This document shows positions 60,124 through 64,000 of a stretch of DNA of 64,000 nucleotides, piece after piece (positions within the stretch are counted from its first letter, which is position 1; each line of letters begins with the position of its first letter). A program made the position numbers and the translations under genes. The notes below the pieces were generated by a model. It was not told where the DNA came from and did no database searches. It worked only from the letters and a program-made list of their open reading frames with translations. Origin of the DNA: Tetmemena sp. SeJ-2015 (Eukaryota > Ciliophora > Spirotrichea > Sporadotrichida > Oxytrichidae); NCBI GenBank assembly GCA_027382625.1, contig JAJKFJ010020966.1, forward strand, positions 62,001 through 126,000. Direction: 5' to 3'.

Positions 60124-62886
60124 ATGGAAATTTAAAATAAGTTTGAGTATAAAGTTTATTGCGCACAACCAGCATCACTCTCTGCCATGCAACATAAAAA
60201 GTCTAACGTCTAATCTACCATCAACTCAAAATACTCTACACCTTCCAAGCTTCAGAACTAAGTCAGCAGAACTGTCCGCAAACAGCAGCCCGCTCACTTC
60301 CCAACTGAGGTGATTACTCTTGCATTGAGGGAGAAATCTCTTTCTAAAATAAGCTTAGCCATATCTTCAGAACAATCACCGCAAATTATAAACAAACCTT
60401 AGAGCAAAACTTAGATATTACAAATCATTTTTTCTTTATAATCTTAATATGGATGTTTTATCATTTATTTAATTTGTAAAACAGTAACTAAAGCTGAAAG
60501 AGATAGATCTCAAGATCCAAAGTACTGCAGTGAGAAGACTCTTTCCATGAAATCTGTGAAGGCACTTTCGCCCACAAGAATCAAAGCCAGCAAAGACAAG
60601 TACCTTCGCCATTTAATATTTAAATACTGCTTTCAATTTTTATTGACTTAAATTATAGATTGTGCGAACAGTTCCTTATCTAAAAATAACAAAGAAGACC
60701 CACTGTAACGTTCTAAGGAGAGAGTAATCAAACATCAGCGCCAACTCACTGACGCCTCTTCTTCCTTCGCCAAAACTTCGCCCACTCGCAAGCTTGCATC
60801 TCTACTCAAAGCCACAATGCTTATTTAATTTTATCTCATTCAAATAAGCCTCAAATCAAACTGCTGACAAAGTCATCTCCACACAGAACTCCATCAGGCT
60901 TATTTCAAACTCAAAGATCAATTTAAATTGTAATTAATTTGCTATTTTAATAAAGCCTATAATGAAAAAAGAAATTCATATAGCGTAATCTACAAATGAT
61001 ACTACTGATACTAATAATATTCTCAGAATTCCGAAAGTGGCCGATCAATTTTCCTAGTAAATGTAAATTTTCAACAATCAAAGCGAAGAAGAAGACTTCT
61101 TCAGGATTAAATAGTCAGAGTAACTGAATAAATGCCGCCCTTTGAATGAGCAAGTTTTGAGTAGCGAGTTGACTTCTTGCAAATCCAACTTACTCTACTC
61201 TGGAAAAGGCCAGTCTCAAAATAAAAACTAATAAGATAAATTAAATTATTAGATAGTCTCGCTAGCTTTATTAGTTAAAATAAGTTTATTATGTTTGTGA
61301 GTTAACTCAACAGTCTGAGGTCAAGCCCAAATGGAATAACTACATGCATTCTCAAAATTCTTAAAATCATCATATCCTTTTTTAGTGTGCATAATAATTT
61401 TGATTCTTCTAAAATAAAGACAACTCACTCTTCCTCTGAAAATAAATAAAATTAAGCCTCTCAAATAGCCAAAGATCATCAAAATGAATTATAAAATTAG
61501 AAAAATGTTCCCAAACTAGAGTTCGATTAACAAAATGAGATGAGCGTTCTTGAGTATGATGCCACGCTTTCAGATGTTAGCCCTGTGAGAAAAATATTTG
61601 GCTTGGTAAATTGCTAACTCCAACATGAAGAAACTGGAGGATTTATTTAAATTGTAAATTAGTGTCATTTGTTCTTAATTTATGCATAATCTGAAAAATA
61701 AATAATGTATTTATCCTTTTTTTTATTAAATAGGAGTTCTAATATGACTGAGAAGTAGACGTAAAGCCATGCCAAAGAGTTAGGAATTGTGAACCTCATC
61801 AGTCACATAAACAAGTAAAGTCAGCAATACAGCACCAAGAAGCTTATAGACAACTTATAATTATTAATCTCTCCTTTACATATTTATATAACTTGAGTAA
61901 CCACAATCGGCAAGCAAGTATATTGACAACTGCAGTGAGTCCCTTATAATTTCTAAAGAGTCCAGAAGATGCGAGCACAATCAGATGCAGTGAACTCAAA
62001 ATTTTCAATCTCCAAGCCACAGAAGACGATACTGTGAGGGAGAGCAGTAATTTTCTATAAAAGTCTTTACCAGAAATTCTAATAAGCGACTCAATCGAAG
62101 AATTTGGACTTAGAGATTAAGATTTAAGACTCAGAGACTCCCTTCCATATTAAAAAATTTCATGAGTGTGTGTGTTAAATTATTAGGAAGGGTTTTAGCA
62201 GTATTATGATGATGAGTCTGAGATGGTGCTTTGGAAGGGATGGTCGATGACTCCGAGATCGATGAGCAAGCGTAATCAGAGTATCAAACTTTGAGGAGAC
62301 GAAGTGTAACTGACAGAGGGAGAAGATGTGCAGGTAATCTCTCGCGGAGACAAATCTCTTCAGCATCAAAGTATTGTCGTCTTATTTTTGATAATTTTAT
62401 AAGTGCAAGGGACTGCAGTAAACTGAATTAAATGACTGAGCAGGCTCAAGAGAGGGTAAATGCATCTTAGTTGCTGCTTTCGCACTCCAATCTGATAACT
62501 TAATTTCATGAGCTCACTTCCCTCTCAGCATCCTCTTACAATCATTTCAATCCACTGCTGCTGCTGATCAGTTTATCTAATCTAATAATCAAAGCGATCC
62601 CAAACAACAAAGTATATAATTTAGGTATTGTATCATCTTAAATTATCAACAAAGAAGTTAAATATAGATCCAAAACATAGCAGATAATTTATACGATGAC
62701 GCATTAGTAAACATAGTCGACTCTACCACTCATCATGGCTTCTAATTCAAAATAAGTTAAGACTTCAATACTAAGGAAGAAGATAAAATAATATTTTATC
62801 TATAATTTAAGCTTCAAATTCTCATCATAGATAAGTCAGGAGTATCAGTAAGCATATTGAAAAGATTTAAACTTTATCATTTTATC
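60124..62886 (+). CDS. Disordered S/K/Q-rich protein, function unknown
   Basis: From ATG at 60124 (MEIQNKFEYKVYCAQPASLS) coding blocks run to about 62880 with IESs between. Blocks include STPSKLQNQVSRTVRKQQPA, RSKERVIKHQRQLTDASSSF, KTSPTRKLASLLKA, PKVADQFSQQMQIFNNQSEE, ENKQNQASQIAKDHQNELQN, EYDATLSDVSPVRKIFGLVN and SEYQTLRRRSVTDRGRRC. Many SP/TP and RRxS-like sites suggest a phosphorylated low-complexity protein. No domain recognised. The stop and several junctions are unresolved. 190 bp separate it from the upstream gene. Confidence 0.6.
60411..60482 (+). other. IES, 72 bp, pointer AAAAC
   Basis: AAAAC at 60406-60410 and 60478-60482; removal replaces a hydrophobic AT-coded stretch and joins KPQSKT to VTKAERDRSQ. 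Confidence 0.65.
60597..60695 (+). other. IES, 99 bp, pointer CAAAGA
   Basis: CAAAGA at 60591-60596 and 60690-60695; removal joins IKASK to EDPLQRSKERV in frame. Confidence 0.65.
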
Positions 62887-63167
62887 ATTTTGCTGTTAAA
62901 AAAGAGCACAAAAAAGCGATTGATCTAGCAAATAAACGCACCTATATATAAATAAAGAGAAATTTAAGAATAGCATATTTGAAAAATGCATGGATTTGAG
63001 AAGCTTAAAAGTAGAGAGTTAATATTTAATGCCATCCAATAATTTTAATTTCTTAATTATTAATCTATCATTTATACTTATCTCCTTCTGCAATTTTTAA
63101 ATGACTTCTACTGCTTTAATTTTAGTAAGCATAAAAACTTACTTTACAATGTGTAATAGCGACTGAA

Positions 63168-64000
63168 ATGTGGACTCTAGTTGAGTCTGAGACAAATCTG
63201 ACTCCTTCGCCAAGAGACTCTCACATTCTAGTGAACTCAGGCAATTCAATCTTCTTGTTTGGAGGTTCCACTGGCAATCCTAGGTCTGACTTTTACGAAT
63301 TTAAAATCGACGAATCAAAGTGGGTTGCAGTGAATCATAAAGGTGGCAAGCCTCCCACCTCCAGATTCTGCCACGTTGGAGTGGTTCTCAAGAAAAAGTT
63401 CTACATTTAAAATGCTCAATGAATATATGAGTGTTTAATTAATTTTCGGAGGTTACGACGGAGACCAGAGATTAAACGACTTCCACTATTTCCTGATTGA
63501 TGATCGAACTCTTGAAATACCTCCAAGCACTCTCATTAACGACCTTGACTAACTCATCAACAATTCAGTAAGTTTCTTTCTCATGCAAGAGATTTTCATG
63601 ATTTCATAGCATACTTTATCTCTTTTTGACTAAATTTGTCCAATAGAAGTACTCTGATGTGACATTTTTGCTTGAAGGGCATAAGGAATTCTCTTGCCAC
63701 AAACTTTTGCTTCAGAGGTGTCCCTACTTCGCAGCCATGTTCAACAACGACATGCGAGAGAAATAGCTAGACAAAATTAGGATTGAGAATATCTCCTACA
63801 ATATATTTGCAATGGTGGTCAAGTATCTCTACACAGACGACTGCGAAATTAACCTAGAGGTAAGAGTATAAGGAGTAATAATGGCTAAGGCTAATTAAAG
63901 GTTAATGTGATTTTAATTAAGAATATAGAACTCGATGGAACTATTTGAAGCAGCAGATTAATTCGGCATAGACAGGTTGAAGCAAATGTGTGAGCAGACT
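63168..64000 (+). CDS. Kelch-BTB protein (3' end outside window)
   Basis: ATG at 63168 (MWTLVESETNLTPSPRDSHI). Two kelch units are visible: SIFLFGGSTGNPRSDFYEFK and, after IES removal, KFYIFGGYDGDQRLNDFHYF. A BTB/POZ domain follows: SDVTFLLEGHKEFSCHKLLL, QRCPYFAAMFNNDMREK, VVKYLYTDDCEIN and FEAADQFGIDRLKQMCEQ. Such proteins bind partners through kelch blades and dimerise or recruit cullin-3 through BTB. A 37-bp IES (63409-63445) and two introns (63568-63646, 63860-63928) interrupt it. The two-blade kelch part is short, so more may lie upstream. Confidence 0.85.
63409..63445 (+). other. Mini-IES, 37 bp, pointer ATTT
   Basis: ATTT at 63405-63408 and 63442-63445; removal restores FYIFGGYDG, the conserved double glycine of a kelch blade. 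Confidence 0.8.
63568..63646 (+). other. Intron, 79 bp
   Basis: GTAAGTTTC...TCCAATAG between INNS and KYSDVTF. Confidence 0.85.
63860..63928 (+). other. Intron, 69 bp
   Basis: GTAAGAGTAT...GAATATAG between EINLE and NSMELFEAADQ. Confidence 0.85.

Overview
The window reads as germline (micronuclear) DNA of a spirotrich ciliate, most likely a hypotrich related to Oxytricha or Stylonychia. Four things show this. (1) Every convincing reading frame uses TAA and TAG as glutamine and TGA as the only stop. (2) Coding blocks are cut by AT-rich inserts flanked by short direct repeats (pointers, 4-9 bp) that do not follow GT-AG rules; removing one repeat plus the insert restores the frame, which is the MDS/IES layout of genes that are rearranged in the macronucleus. 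(3) Canonical GT-AG introns of about 35-85 bp occur as well. (4) A DD33E transposase with ciliate glutamine codons is present. No species can be named from sequence alone.

Layout. 1-1660: two minus-strand membrane-protein gene pieces (left-edge partial gene; C-terminal exons at 1173-1656). 3401-3928: a (TAG)n tract inside a 10-bp inverted repeat. 3930-9122: a TBE-like transposon with a minus-strand DDE transposase and three plus-strand accessory frames. 9322-30521 and 33257-56202: two paralogous giant minus-strand genes for secreted or surface proteins. Both begin with a signal peptide, followed by many short asparagine/glycine-rich repeats of the parallel beta-helix (polymorphic-membrane-protein-like) kind. 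Gene 2 then continues into a cysteine-rich GCC/EGF-like segment, several membrane helices and a cytoplasmic tail. Gene 1 shows only the N-terminal part, carries at least one frameshift and several private insertions, and is met by the transposon where its next piece should lie.

The IESs of these genes hold a collection of small mobile elements: a 1.3-kb palindromic element with 554-bp arms and a TA duplication, a foldback family with 8-bp duplications (two copies, one nested in another repeat), a TA-flanked 1.1-kb element present in gene 1 and cleanly absent from gene 2, and several terminal-inverted-repeat families.

57430-64000 is a compact plus-strand region: a gene fusing a SAM-dependent methyltransferase to phosphopantothenate-cysteine ligase (four 25-38 bp IESs and four introns inferred), a gene for a disordered Q/S/K-rich protein, and a kelch-BTB gene running off the right edge. 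Boundaries of MDSs are approximate unless a pointer is given; all joins are inferred by reading and have not been checked against macronuclear sequence or RNA.
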